A DNA stretch of 64,000 nt, taken from the NCBI RefSeq assembly GCF_011682145.1, contig NZ_WHJH01000007.1:62001-126000 (forward strand). Direction: 5' to 3'. A model generated the notes under the pieces. The model made no database searches. It was not told where the DNA came from and was given only the letters and a program-made list of their open reading frames with translations. A program made the translations under genes and the position numbers. Origin of the DNA: Massilia mucilaginosa (GTDB lineage: Bacteria > Pseudomonadota > Gammaproteobacteria > Burkholderiales > Burkholderiaceae_D). This document shows positions 28,360 to 35,792 of this stretch, piece by piece (positions within the stretch are counted from its first letter, which is position 1; each line of letters opens with the position of its first letter).

Positions 28360-29079
28360 ATGACGATACCCAAGCTGCTGCTGTCCACCTTGTTAGCGAT
28401 CCCGGCGCGATTGCAGGCAGCCGAACTGGCGGTACTGGTCGACACCAGTACCGAGATGCCGATGGCCCGCTTCGAGCGCGGCCGGCTGGCCGAAGGCATC
28501 CACAAAGATATCGGGCAAGCGCTGGCTGGCGCCATGGGACGTACCGCCGTGTTCGTTGCGCTGCCGCGCAAGCGCATCGTGCGCGCACTGGAAGACGGCA
28601 GCGCGGACGTGCTGTGCAGCTACGTTCCCGAATGGCTGGGCGGCTCATTTCGCTGGAGCCAGGCGTTCATTCCCATCACCGAAGTGTTGATCACTGCGCG
28701 CAGTGCGACGCGGCCGCGCGTGGTGGCCGACGTGGCCGGGCAGCCGATCGGCACCGTGCTCGGCTACTCCCATCCCGAGCTCGACGACATGCTGGGCAAG
28801 GGATTCATCCGCGACGACAGCGCCAGTTCGCTGCTCAACCTGCGCAAGCTGGGGGTGGGGCGGGTGCGGCACGTGGTGACCGCCAAATTTTTCCTCGACT
28901 ACCGTCAAAAGCTGGGCGACCCGGTGCTGGCGCTGCACCCGCCGCTGTCGGTCAAGCACTACATGGGCCAGTGCGCGGTTTCGCCCAAGGGCAAGGTCAA
29001 GCTGGCCGACGTCGACAAAGCCATCGGCCGCCTGATCGCCAGCAACGCCATCCCCGCCATCCTCGCCCGCTACCAATAG
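28360..29079 (+). CDS. Periplasmic solute-binding protein, amino-acid-binding (SBP_bac_3) type
   Basis: 239 residues. Signal peptide with likely cleavage after LQA (residue 20), then a type-II binding-protein fold: EMPMARFERGRLAEGIHKDI, a hinge near ALEDGSADVLCSYVPEW, and VSPKGKVKLADVDKAIGRLI near the end. No permease or ATPase gene is adjacent, so it may be an orphan receptor or sensor rather than part of an ABC importer. It follows the coiled-coil gene by 73 bases on the same strand. Confidence 0.82.
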   Translation: MTIPKLLLSTLLAIPARLQAAELAVLVDTSTEMPMARFERGRLAEGIHKDIGQALAGAMGRTAVFVALPRKRIVRALEDGSADVLCSYVPEWLGGSFRWSQAFIPITEVLITARSATRPRVVADVAGQPIGTVLGYSHPELDDMLGKGFIRDDSASSLLNLRKLGVGRVRHVVTAKFFLDYRQKLGDPVLALHPPLSVKHYMGQCAVSPKGKVKLADVDKAIGRLIASNAIPAILARYQ

Positions 29080-29090
29080 CCGCTCCCCTC

Positions 29091-29352
29091 CAACCGGGGT
29101 CAGAGCTCTGATTAGCAATTTTTGTTCGTTTCTTTTCCTTTTTCAACCGGGGTCAGAGCTCTGACTCGAAACATTGTTAAGCGGACTCAAGCACGTAGCG
29201 CCGGCATTTAGACCCTGTTGCCCTCCGTTTGACCACGAACCCGCCGTTTGTGCGCTGTTCGATTTTTTGGATTTTGCAAAATTTCGAGTCAGAGCTCTGA
29301 CCCCGGTTGGGAAACGAACAAAAGTTGCTAGTCAGAGCTCTGACCCCGGTTG
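29091..29352. repeat. Composite palindromic element: four copies of a 21-bp repeat in nested inversion
   Basis: CAACCGGGGTCAGAGCTCTGA occurs directly at 29091-29111 and 29144-29164 and inverted at 29289-29309 and 29332-29352. The sequences between are also inverted copies: TAGCAATTTTTGTTCG after copy A matches CGAACAAAAGTTGCTA before copy D, and ACTCGAAA after copy B matches TTTCGAGT before copy C. The whole is one imperfect palindrome of 262 bp with a roughly 110-bp non-repeated centre. The AGAGCTCT core is itself a palindrome. It looks like a non-autonomous REP/MITE-type unit between two genes. Confidence 0.85.
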
Positions 29353-29443
29353 TAGGGGTTTTGAACGTCTGGCGGTGGGAGTTTTGTGGGTGTTGGGCAT
29401 TTGCAATACAATCGATGGACTTCTTTCAACAGGTGTGTCTTTC

Positions 29444-32176
29444 GTGACTTCCACTCCCATTAAAATCGCCGCTGCGCTTGCCATCGCGGGCGCGGCCGGG
29501 GCGGCCTTGCTGTTTGCCGGGCGTAAGCCGGTACCGGTGACGCCACCGCCGCCGCCCGTTAATAGCGCCGCCGTCGCCGCGCCACGTCTCGATACGGCGC
29601 CGTTGACCGCGGGCATGCAGGCTTTGCTGGCCAATTACCGCAAGATCATCGTGCTGCTCGCCGACGAGAAATCCATGCCCGCCAACGAGCGTGAACAGGC
29701 GCAGCGCGTCGGGCAGAATCTGTTTCACGAGAACCAGTCCCGCGCGGAATCCCTCGAACGCGAGCTGGCCGCGCTGCTCGCGTCGAACCAGCCGAACCGC
29801 TTCGATGCCGTCGCCGATCTGCTCAGCTTTATCGAGTCCGACAAGTCCCTGTTCGATGCCGACCGCCTGGTGTTCCGCGAGCTGCTGCAAGGCTTGCTGG
29901 CCGAGGTGGCGAAAGATTCGAGCTTGCCAGCGATTAAGATCCACAAGCGCCTGTCGGAGGATCTCGATGCCCTGGCCGAGATCGAACGCAATTATGAGAA
30001 GGAAATCCGCCAGGTCTTCGGCCGCTACGAGTCGCGCGCGATCGAGCTCAAACGCGAGCGCTGGGACAGCTACCTGGCCCACCTCAAGACCCTGTACACG
30101 CGCGAGGCCATCCTCAAGGAGCAGGGCGTGGTGATGCCGTATCCGGCCTCGGCCTTGCCGCCCGGGCCCAAGGCCGTGGCCAAGGCCGAGGCCGATCCCA
30201 ACGAGATCTTCGGCAATTCCCTGCCCAAAAAAACCGTGGTGCTGACCTTCGATGACGGCCCGCACAAGCGCTACAGCGAAGAAATCGCGGCCATCCTCAA
30301 GCAGTACGGCGTGCCGGCGGTGTTTTTCAGCGTCGGCCGCAACCTCGGCAGCGTGGACGCCGCCGGCAAGCCCACCTTGTCCGATGGCGCCGCGATCAGC
30401 CGCAAGCTCAAGGCGGGCGGCTACACCCTGGCCAACCACAGCTACACCCACGCGCAGCTGTCGAAGGAAACCGGCGCCAAGCTCAAGGCCGAAATCCTCA
30501 ACACCGACGTGCTGCTCAAGGCCATCGACGCCGGCCGTTCGCCGCTGTTCCGCTTTCCCTACGGCGCGCGCAACAGCGAGGGCATGCATGCGCTCGAAGG
30601 CGCGCATCTGCGCTCGGTGATGTGGAATATCGATTCGCTCGACTGGGCCGATCCGGTCCCGGCTTCGATCGCCGAGCGCGTCCTGCGCACGGTCGACAAG
30701 GAGGGCCGCGGCATCATCCTGTTCCACGACATCCACGCGCGCACGGTCAAGGCGCTGCCCGCCGTGCTGGACCGCCTGATCGCCGAGGGTTACCAGTTCG
30801 CCGGCTGGGACGGGACCAATTTCACCAGCGCCAACACCGCCGCCGCGCCCGCCGACAAGGTGGCGGTGAGCACCGGCTACGCCAATTCCTGGGCCATCGT
30901 GATCGGCATCGACAGCTATCCGAAGTGGCCCAAGCTGCAGTACGCGGTGCGCGATGCCCAGGGCGTGCGCGAAGTGTTGATCGGCAAGTTCGGCTTTGCG
31001 GCCGAGCGCGTGGTCTCGCTCAACAATGCCGAGGCCACCCGTGCCGGCATCCTCGGCGCCTTCCACGACCGCCTGGCGCATGGCGGGGTGCAGAAGAACG
31101 ACCGGATTTTCGTGTTTTTCGCCGGCCACGGGGCCACCCGCCAGCTCAGTTCGGGCCGCGATCTCGGCTACATCGTGCCCTACGATTCCGACCCGGCCCA
31201 GTTCGCCACCGATGCGATTCCGATGAGCGAGATCCAGAATATCGCCGAAAGCCTGACCGCCAAGCATGCGCTGTTCGTGATGGATGCCTGCTACAGCGGG
31301 CTGGGCCTGACGCGCGGCGGCGGCGCCGGTGCCTTTTTGCGCGACAACGCGCGCCGCATCGGACGCCAGATGCTGACCGCCGGCGGGGCCGACCAGCTGG
31401 TCTCGGACGGCGGGCCGAACGGCCATTCGGTGTTCACCTGGACTTTGCTGCAGGGACTGGCGGGGAAGGGCGACCTGAACGGCGACGGCCTGATCACGGC
31501 CACCGAGCTGGCGGCCTACGTGGCGCCGGCGGTGGCGGGCGTGTCGAACCAGACCCCGGCCTTCGGCAGCCTGCCGGGTTCGGAAGGGGGCGACTTCGTG
31601 TTCGAGCTGCCGGTCGAGGCGGAATTCCTGAATCCGCAAACGGCGCAGTTGTCGACCGAGGCGATCGCGCTCAACGCCAAGCTCGACGCGGTACGGCCGG
31701 ACGCGCCCAAGATGGACGACAAGCCGGGCGTGACGCCGCCGGCGGCGCCGGTCGCGGTCAAGGATTTGCAGGGCAAGGAGCAGAAGCTGGTCACGCCGCT
31801 GGCGGTGCCGTCGTCGGCGCGCCAATTGGCCCAGCGTGCCAACGACCGCGGCTTGCAGCTGTTCAAGGAGAAGCAGTACGCGGCGGCCGAAGCCGAGTTC
31901 ACCGAGGCGCTGAAACTGCGCGCCGACTTTGCGCTGGCGGCCAATAACCTGGGTTTCGTGTACTACAAGCAGGGCAAATTCGCCGAGGCGGCGCGCTGGT
32001 TCGACAATACCGTGAAGATGGACCCGTCGCGCGCGGTGGCCTACCGCAACCTGGGCGATGCGCATGCCCAGGCGGGCGACGCGGCCAAGGCCAAGGCCGC
32101 GTACCAGACCTTCATGGAACTGGCGCCGGCCAGCGCGGGCGCGGCGTATGTGAAGCAGCAGCTGGAGAAGCTGTAG
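29444..32176 (+). CDS. NodB polysaccharide deacetylase - caspase-like (C14) - TPR fusion protein
   Basis: 910 residues. N-terminal hydrophobic anchor (about 5-23), a Pro-rich linker and helical region (60-230). The NodB domain has TFDDGPH (Asp270, Asp271), the metal pair in NHSYTHAQ (His332, His336), RFPYGARN and LFHDIHARTVKALP. A caspase/metacaspase domain begins WAIVIGIDSYPKWPKL, with catalytic His562 (FFAGHG) and Cys616 (DACYSG). About three TPR units occupy residues 790-910. Both active sites look intact. The GTG at 29444, 10 bases after AGG, is chosen; the frame opens upstream into repeat DNA at 29174. It is probably anchored to the inner membrane with catalytic parts in the periplasm (inference). 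Confidence 0.85.
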   Translation: MTSTPIKIAAALAIAGAAGAALLFAGRKPVPVTPPPPPVNSAAVAAPRLDTAPLTAGMQALLANYRKIIVLLADEKSMPANEREQAQRVGQNLFHENQSRAESLERELAALLASNQPNRFDAVADLLSFIESDKSLFDADRLVFRELLQGLLAEVAKDSSLPAIKIHKRLSEDLDALAEIERNYEKEIRQVFGRYESRAIELKRERWDSYLAHLKTLYTREAILKEQGVVMPYPASALPPGPKAVAKAEADPNEIFGNSLPKKTVVLTFDDGPHKRYSEEIAAILKQYGVPAVFFSVGRNLGSVDAAGKPTLSDGAAISRKLKAGGYTLANHSYTHAQLSKETGAKLKAEILNTDVLLKAIDAGRSPLFRFPYGARNSEGMHALEGAHLRSVMWNIDSLDWADPVPASIAERVLRTVDKEGRGIILFHDIHARTVKALPAVLDRLIAEGYQFAGWDGTNFTSANTAAAPADKVAVSTGYANSWAIVIGIDSYPKWPKLQYAVRDAQGVREVLIGKFGFAAERVVSLNNAEATRAGILGAFHDRLAHGGVQKNDRIFVFFAGHGATRQLSSGRDLGYIVPYDSDPAQFATDAIPMSEIQNIAESLTAKHALFVMDACYSGLGLTRGGGAGAFLRDNARRIGRQMLTAGGADQLVSDGGPNGHSVFTWTLLQGLAGKGDLNGDGLITATELAAYVAPAVAGVSNQTPAFGSLPGSEGGDFVFELPVEAEFLNPQTAQLSTEAIALNAKLDAVRPDAPKMDDKPGVTPPAAPVAVKDLQGKEQKLVTPLAVPSSARQLAQRANDRGLQLFKEKQYAAAEAEFTEALKLRADFALAANNLGFVYYKQGKFAEAARWFDNTVKMDPSRAVAYRNLGDAHAQAGDAAKAKAAYQTFMELAPASAGAAYVKQQLEKL

Positions 32177-32262
32177 ATCGTCATCGACGCCGGGTGTCAG
32201 GCTGCGCGTTGCCCAGCCGTTCTGTCACAAGGTCAAAGGGATACTGCGTAGATCAGTTCTTG

Positions 32263-32299
32263 GCGCCGCCGCTTGCGCCATGGGCGCAAGCGGCGGCGC
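32263..32299. terminator. Strong 17-bp stem-loop between convergent genes
   Basis: GCGCCGCCGCTTGCGCC, loop ATG, and its exact complement, just past the DUF475 stop and 86 bases past the deacetylase-caspase stop. No T-run. It most likely stops transcription from both sides. Confidence 0.65.
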
Positions 32300-32304
32300 T
32301 AACG

Positions 32305-33345
32305 TCAAGCCACTCCCAGCGCCTCCTGCTGCTTCTTGTACCGTAGCGACGACCACAGCGACACCAGAATGAACGCCACGCCCGACAGCCCCGTAAACCA
32401 CTCTGGAATGTGATAGCGCACGCTGGCGAACATGATCAGCGCCAGGATGCCGATCGCGTAATGCGCGCCGTGTTCCAGGTACACGAACTCCTGCAAGGTG
32501 CCCTTGTCGACCAGATACACCGTCATCGAGCGCACGAACATGGCGCCGATGGCCAGGCCCAGCATGATGATCACCACGTCGCTGGTAATGGCGAACGCAC
32601 CGATCACGCCGTCGAAACTGAACGACGCATCGAGCACTTCCAGATACAAAAATCCGCCGATACTGCCGCGCGAGACCATCTGCCCCAGGGTCGGGTCGGC
32701 TTCTTCTTCCTCCAGCAGGGTACTGATCCAGTTCACCCCCACGTAAATGACCACGCCCAGCACGCCGGCCATGAGCACGGAGAGCTTGCGCGCTTCCGGC
32801 ACCAGGTACATGGCCATGAACGCCGCGCACAGGGTCAGCATGACCGACAGGCTCTCGCTGCCGTATTTACCCACCTTCTCTTCGAGTACGCCGAGCCAGT
32901 GAAGTTCCTTCTCTTCGTCGAACAGGAAGTTGAGGAACACCAGCAGCAGGAAGGCGCCGCCGAACGCGGCCACTTCGGCGTGGTTCTCGGTCAGGTGGCG
33001 CGAGTATTCGTCGGGCGTGTTGATCGCCATGGTCCACACGTCAAGCAGGCCGAGCCCGGTGGCGACCGAGACGATGACCAGCGGGAACACCAGGCGCATG
33101 CCGAACACGGCCACCAGGATGCCGACCGTCAGGAACAGCTTGCGCCAGAAGTCGTTCCAGTGGCGCAGCACCGAGGCGTTGACCACCGCATTGTCGAACG
33201 AGAGCGAGACTTCCAGCACGCCCAGCACGGCCGATATCCACAGTGCATTGAGCAGGCCCGGAATGCCGCCGCGGGTGTAGCCCCACCAGGCGGCGACGCA
33301 CATGAGAATGAAGGTGACGAGGAAGGAGAGTCTGAAATGGCGCAT
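32305..33345 (-). CDS. DUF475 / TerC-superfamily integral membrane protein
   Basis: 346 residues, about eight or nine hydrophobic helices. It has the paired acidic intramembrane motifs typical of TerC/DUF475: LEVSLSFDNAVVNA near the N-terminus and LEVLDASFSFDGVIGAFAIT in the second half, consistent with metal-ion binding or export. TerC relatives work in tellurite resistance and manganese homeostasis, but no other ter gene is present here. The start at 33345 (MRHFRLSFLVTF) is the only one giving the first helix. Confidence 0.9.
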   Translation of the reverse strand: MRHFRLSFLVTFILMCVAAWWGYTRGGIPGLLNALWISAVLGVLEVSLSFDNAVVNASVLRHWNDFWRKLFLTVGILVAVFGMRLVFPLVIVSVATGLGLLDVWTMAINTPDEYSRHLTENHAEVAAFGGAFLLLVFLNFLFDEEKELHWLGVLEEKVGKYGSESLSVMLTLCAAFMAMYLVPEARKLSVLMAGVLGVVIYVGVNWISTLLEEEEADPTLGQMVSRGSIGGFLYLEVLDASFSFDGVIGAFAITSDVVIIMLGLAIGAMFVRSMTVYLVDKGTLQEFVYLEHGAHYAIGILALIMFASVRYHIPEWFTGLSGVAFILVSLWSSLRYKKQQEALGVA

Positions 33346-33467
33346 GCGGAAATTCCCTGGGAAAACTTCGAGTCGAATGGCGGGCGCCGGCGGTGCGGCG
33401 GTCTGATGTCATTCTAATAGGTTTTCCCGCCCGATGAGCGCTCCGAATGCGTGCGTGCATGCGCCGT

Positions 33468-33620
33468 TCAGTCGCTGTTGCCGTCCAGGCTGGCCTTGCG
33501 GTAGGCGCTCGGCGGCACGCCCACGCGTTCGCGAAAGGCGGTGGCGAAGTTGTCGGCATTGTTGAAGCCGACCATCAGGGCGATGCCCTGCACGTCGATA
33601 TCGGTGTCGCGCAGCAGGCG
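33468..33620 (-). pseudogene. Remnant of an AraC-family regulator (C-terminal HTH only)
   Basis: About 50 residues, RLLRDTDIDVQGIALMVGFN, then NADNFATAFRERVGVPPSAYR, form the second helix-turn-helix of an AraC/XylS DNA-binding domain. Homology begins abruptly at 33620; upstream on the minus strand there is no ligand domain or first HTH, only unrelated sequence. It is therefore a decayed 3' fragment. The 120 bases between it and the DUF475 start hold nothing I recognise. Confidence 0.7.
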
Positions 33621-33639
33621 CGGCGGCCACGGAGCCGGC

Positions 33640-33790
33640 CCGGTGCGCGCCGGCACTTGCAGCGTGACCATGCCGGACGTGGTGTTCGCCGGGGTCAGCC
33701 CGATTGCGCCGGCCGACGCCTACGCCAGCGCCAGCGGCAACGTCAAATGCACCTGGAACCTGCTCACGCCGACGCCGCCCTATATCGTTT
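33640..33790 (+). pseudogene. Possible remnant of a spore coat U (SCPU/Csu-type) secreted protein
   Basis: The plus frame reads TCSVTMPDVVFAGVSPIAPA and then ASASGNVKCTW, resembling the CxVxxxxVxFGxYxP ... ATGxVxxTC strand pattern of spore-coat-U domains used in chaperone-usher (Csu-like) adhesins. It has no start, no signal peptide and no continuation. It abuts the AraC remnant on the other strand, so two decayed genes appear to have been joined by deletion. The call is tentative. Confidence 0.35.
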
Positions 33791-33961
33791 CGGATTACAA
33801 ACAGCACGAGCGCTGGATTGCCGCACAGTCTCACAAGTTTCTTTTTTTGCATCTCTAATGAATGATCGAGAGCTTTTTTAGATCGCCGTGGCCCGGGCGC
33901 GATCTGCGATAATTGTCAATTGCGCAGCAAGGCTGCGCTTAATCGACAACAAGGACTCTGC

Positions 33962-34384
33962 ATGGACATCAGCTACCTCATCACGCCCGTATTGACCTGG
34001 CTGGTGGTGGGCCCGATCAAATTCTTGATCAATAGTGCGCGCCAGCGGCGCTGGGCTTTCAATCTGGTCGGGAATGGGGGGTTTCCCAGTAACCATAGTT
34101 CGGTGGTGACCAGCATGGCTACCCTGATCGCCCTGCGCGAGGGCATGGATAGTCCGGCGTTCGGGGTGGCGGTGACCCTGGCGTTCATTGTGATGATCGA
34201 TGCCAACAGCCTGCGCCAGCACGTGGGGCGCCAGGCGGCGGCAATCAACCGGCTGGCCGGCAGCGCCGCCGATCACACCCATCTGCGCGAACGCATGGGG
34301 CATACCCTGGTCGAGATCAGCGGTGGGATTTGCACCGGCATCGGGATGGGGTTTGCGGTGTTTCATTTGTTTGAGCGCTTCTAA
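33962..34384 (+). CDS. Divergent PAP2 (DUF212) family membrane protein
   Basis: 140 residues. It begins MDISYLITPVLTWLVVGPIK, with GGFPSNHSSVVTSMATLIAL, the SNHS-type phosphatase-like motif of DUF212, then DANSLRQHVGRQA and a C-terminal helix (SGGICTGIGMGFAVFHLF). Related to PAP2 acid phosphatases, but the catalytic set is reduced. The start at 33962 is supported by AAGGA nine bases upstream. Confidence 0.85.
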   Translation: MDISYLITPVLTWLVVGPIKFLINSARQRRWAFNLVGNGGFPSNHSSVVTSMATLIALREGMDSPAFGVAVTLAFIVMIDANSLRQHVGRQAAAINRLAGSAADHTHLRERMGHTLVEISGGICTGIGMGFAVFHLFERF

Positions 34385-34652
34385 GTCCTGCTTGGCCGTT
34401 CATGCCGTCGCCCCGCCGGGAGCCGCCCTGACAGGGGGCGACGCAGCATGGGGAACCGGTAAAGCGCGTCCCATTCTTGCCGTTTACCACGGCAACTTTG
34501 CAGTTCAGTCCCGCAATTTCGCACTTCAGCCCTCGAATCCGTCAGGTTAATAGATCGCTAATTGACGTCCATAGTCGTCTCAAGGATACTTTGCGGCTGG
34601 TTGTTTTCATTCTGAATACAGACGTCTGACCGATTTGATCCCGGAGAATCCC
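34385..34652 (+). other. Upstream region of the RND efflux operon
   Basis: No gene seen. It holds two degenerate tandem copies of a 20-21-mer (34492-34512 and 34513-34532; GCAACTTTGCAGTTCAG versus GCAATTTCGCACTTCAG) and a perfect 10-bp palindrome, CAGACGTCTG (34619-34628), 24 bases before the adaptor ATG, which could be a repressor half-site pair. GGAGAA at 34643-34648 is the ribosome-binding site of the adaptor. No regulator gene is adjacent. Confidence 0.5.
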
Positions 34653-35789
34653 ATGCTGCGCAAAACACTGCTCGTCCTCGCCATCGCCACGGCGCTTTCC
34701 GCCTGCGGCAAAGGCGAGAAAGACCCCGCCAAGGACGGCAAGGACGCCAAGCCCGTTCAGCTGCTGGTCGCTCCGGAAGACTTGCTCACCATCGCCTCGA
34801 ACGCACTCGCCTCCGGCCCGGTCGTGACCGGCTCGGTCCAGCCCGAACGCAAGGCCGACCTGCGCGCCGAAGTCTCGGCCGTGGTGCTGCAGGTACTCAA
34901 GGAAAACGGCGACCTGGTGCAGCGCGGCGATATTCTCGTCAAGCTCGATGAAACCGCCATCCGCGACAGCCTCAGCTCGGCCGAGCAGTCGGCCCGCGCC
35001 GCATCGCAGGCGCTCGACCAGGCCGAACGCCAGCTCGAACGCATGAAAACCCTGCGCGCCTCGGGCATGACCTCGGCCCAGGCCATGGATGACGCCGAAG
35101 TGCGGCGCAATACGGCCCTGAGCGAAGTCTCGGCCGCCAAGTCGCGCGCCGCGCTGGCGCGCCAGCAACTGGCCCGCACCGTGGTGCGCGCGCCGTTCGA
35201 CGGCGTGGTCAGCGAGCGCAAGGTCTCGGCCGGCGACACCGCCTCGATCGGCAAGGAATTGCTGAAAGTGATAGATCCGTCCAGCATGCGCTTCGAAGGG
35301 CGCGTCTCGGCCGACCGCATCAGCGCGGTCAAGGTCGGCCAGCCGGTCAGCTTTCGCATCAACGGTTACGCCGGCGAAGAGTTTCGCGGCGTGGTCAAGC
35401 GGGTCGACCCGGCCGCCAACGAAGTCACGCGCCAGGTCGAGGTGCTGGTCGCCTTCGCGCCCGGCTCGGCGGTGCCGAAAGTGTCCGGCCTGTACGGGGA
35501 AGGGCGCATCGAGGCCGAAACCAAGGCCGCGCTGATGCTGCCCGAAGGCGCGCTGGTCAAGGCCGGCGACAAGGCCTATGCCTGGCGCCTGAAGGACAAG
35601 ACATTGCACAAGGTCGACCTGGCGATCGGACCGCGCGACACGCGCACCGGCAACTATGAAGTCAGGCAGGGGCTGGCCAGCGGCGACATCGTCATGCGCA
35701 ACCCAAGCTCGACCTTCAAGGAAGGCCAGACCGTCCAGCTCGCGCCCGGCAAGGTGGCCGCCGCCGCACCAGCCGTGCAGGGGAAATAA
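34653..35789 (+). CDS. RND efflux periplasmic adaptor (membrane fusion) lipoprotein
   Basis: 378 residues. A lipoprotein signal, LLVLAIATALSACGKG, gives acylation at Cys21 or so. Barrel-sandwich/lipoyl halves (e.g. VSAVVLQVLKENGDLVQRGD and RAPFDGVVSERKVSAGD) flank an alpha-hairpin, followed by the beta-barrel and membrane-proximal domains. It links the inner-membrane pump encoded three bases downstream to an outer-membrane channel. No channel gene is here, so a TolC/OprM-like protein must come from elsewhere. Confidence 0.93.
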   Translation: MLRKTLLVLAIATALSACGKGEKDPAKDGKDAKPVQLLVAPEDLLTIASNALASGPVVTGSVQPERKADLRAEVSAVVLQVLKENGDLVQRGDILVKLDETAIRDSLSSAEQSARAASQALDQAERQLERMKTLRASGMTSAQAMDDAEVRRNTALSEVSAAKSRAALARQQLARTVVRAPFDGVVSERKVSAGDTASIGKELLKVIDPSSMRFEGRVSADRISAVKVGQPVSFRINGYAGEEFRGVVKRVDPAANEVTRQVEVLVAFAPGSAVPKVSGLYGEGRIEAETKAALMLPEGALVKAGDKAYAWRLKDKTLHKVDLAIGPRDTRTGNYEVRQGLASGDIVMRNPSSTFKEGQTVQLAPGKVAAAAPAVQGK

Positions 35790-35792
35790 GCC

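Noticed and set aside
29091-29352. CRISPR-like array (repeated 21-mers)
   Set aside because: Copies are in inverted orientation with unequal, mutually homologous spacers; no cas genes.
29174-29443. N-terminal extension of the deacetylase-caspase protein from ATG 29174
   Set aside because: Translates the palindromic repeat element and intergenic DNA; the GTG at 29444 with AGG upstream starts just before the membrane anchor.
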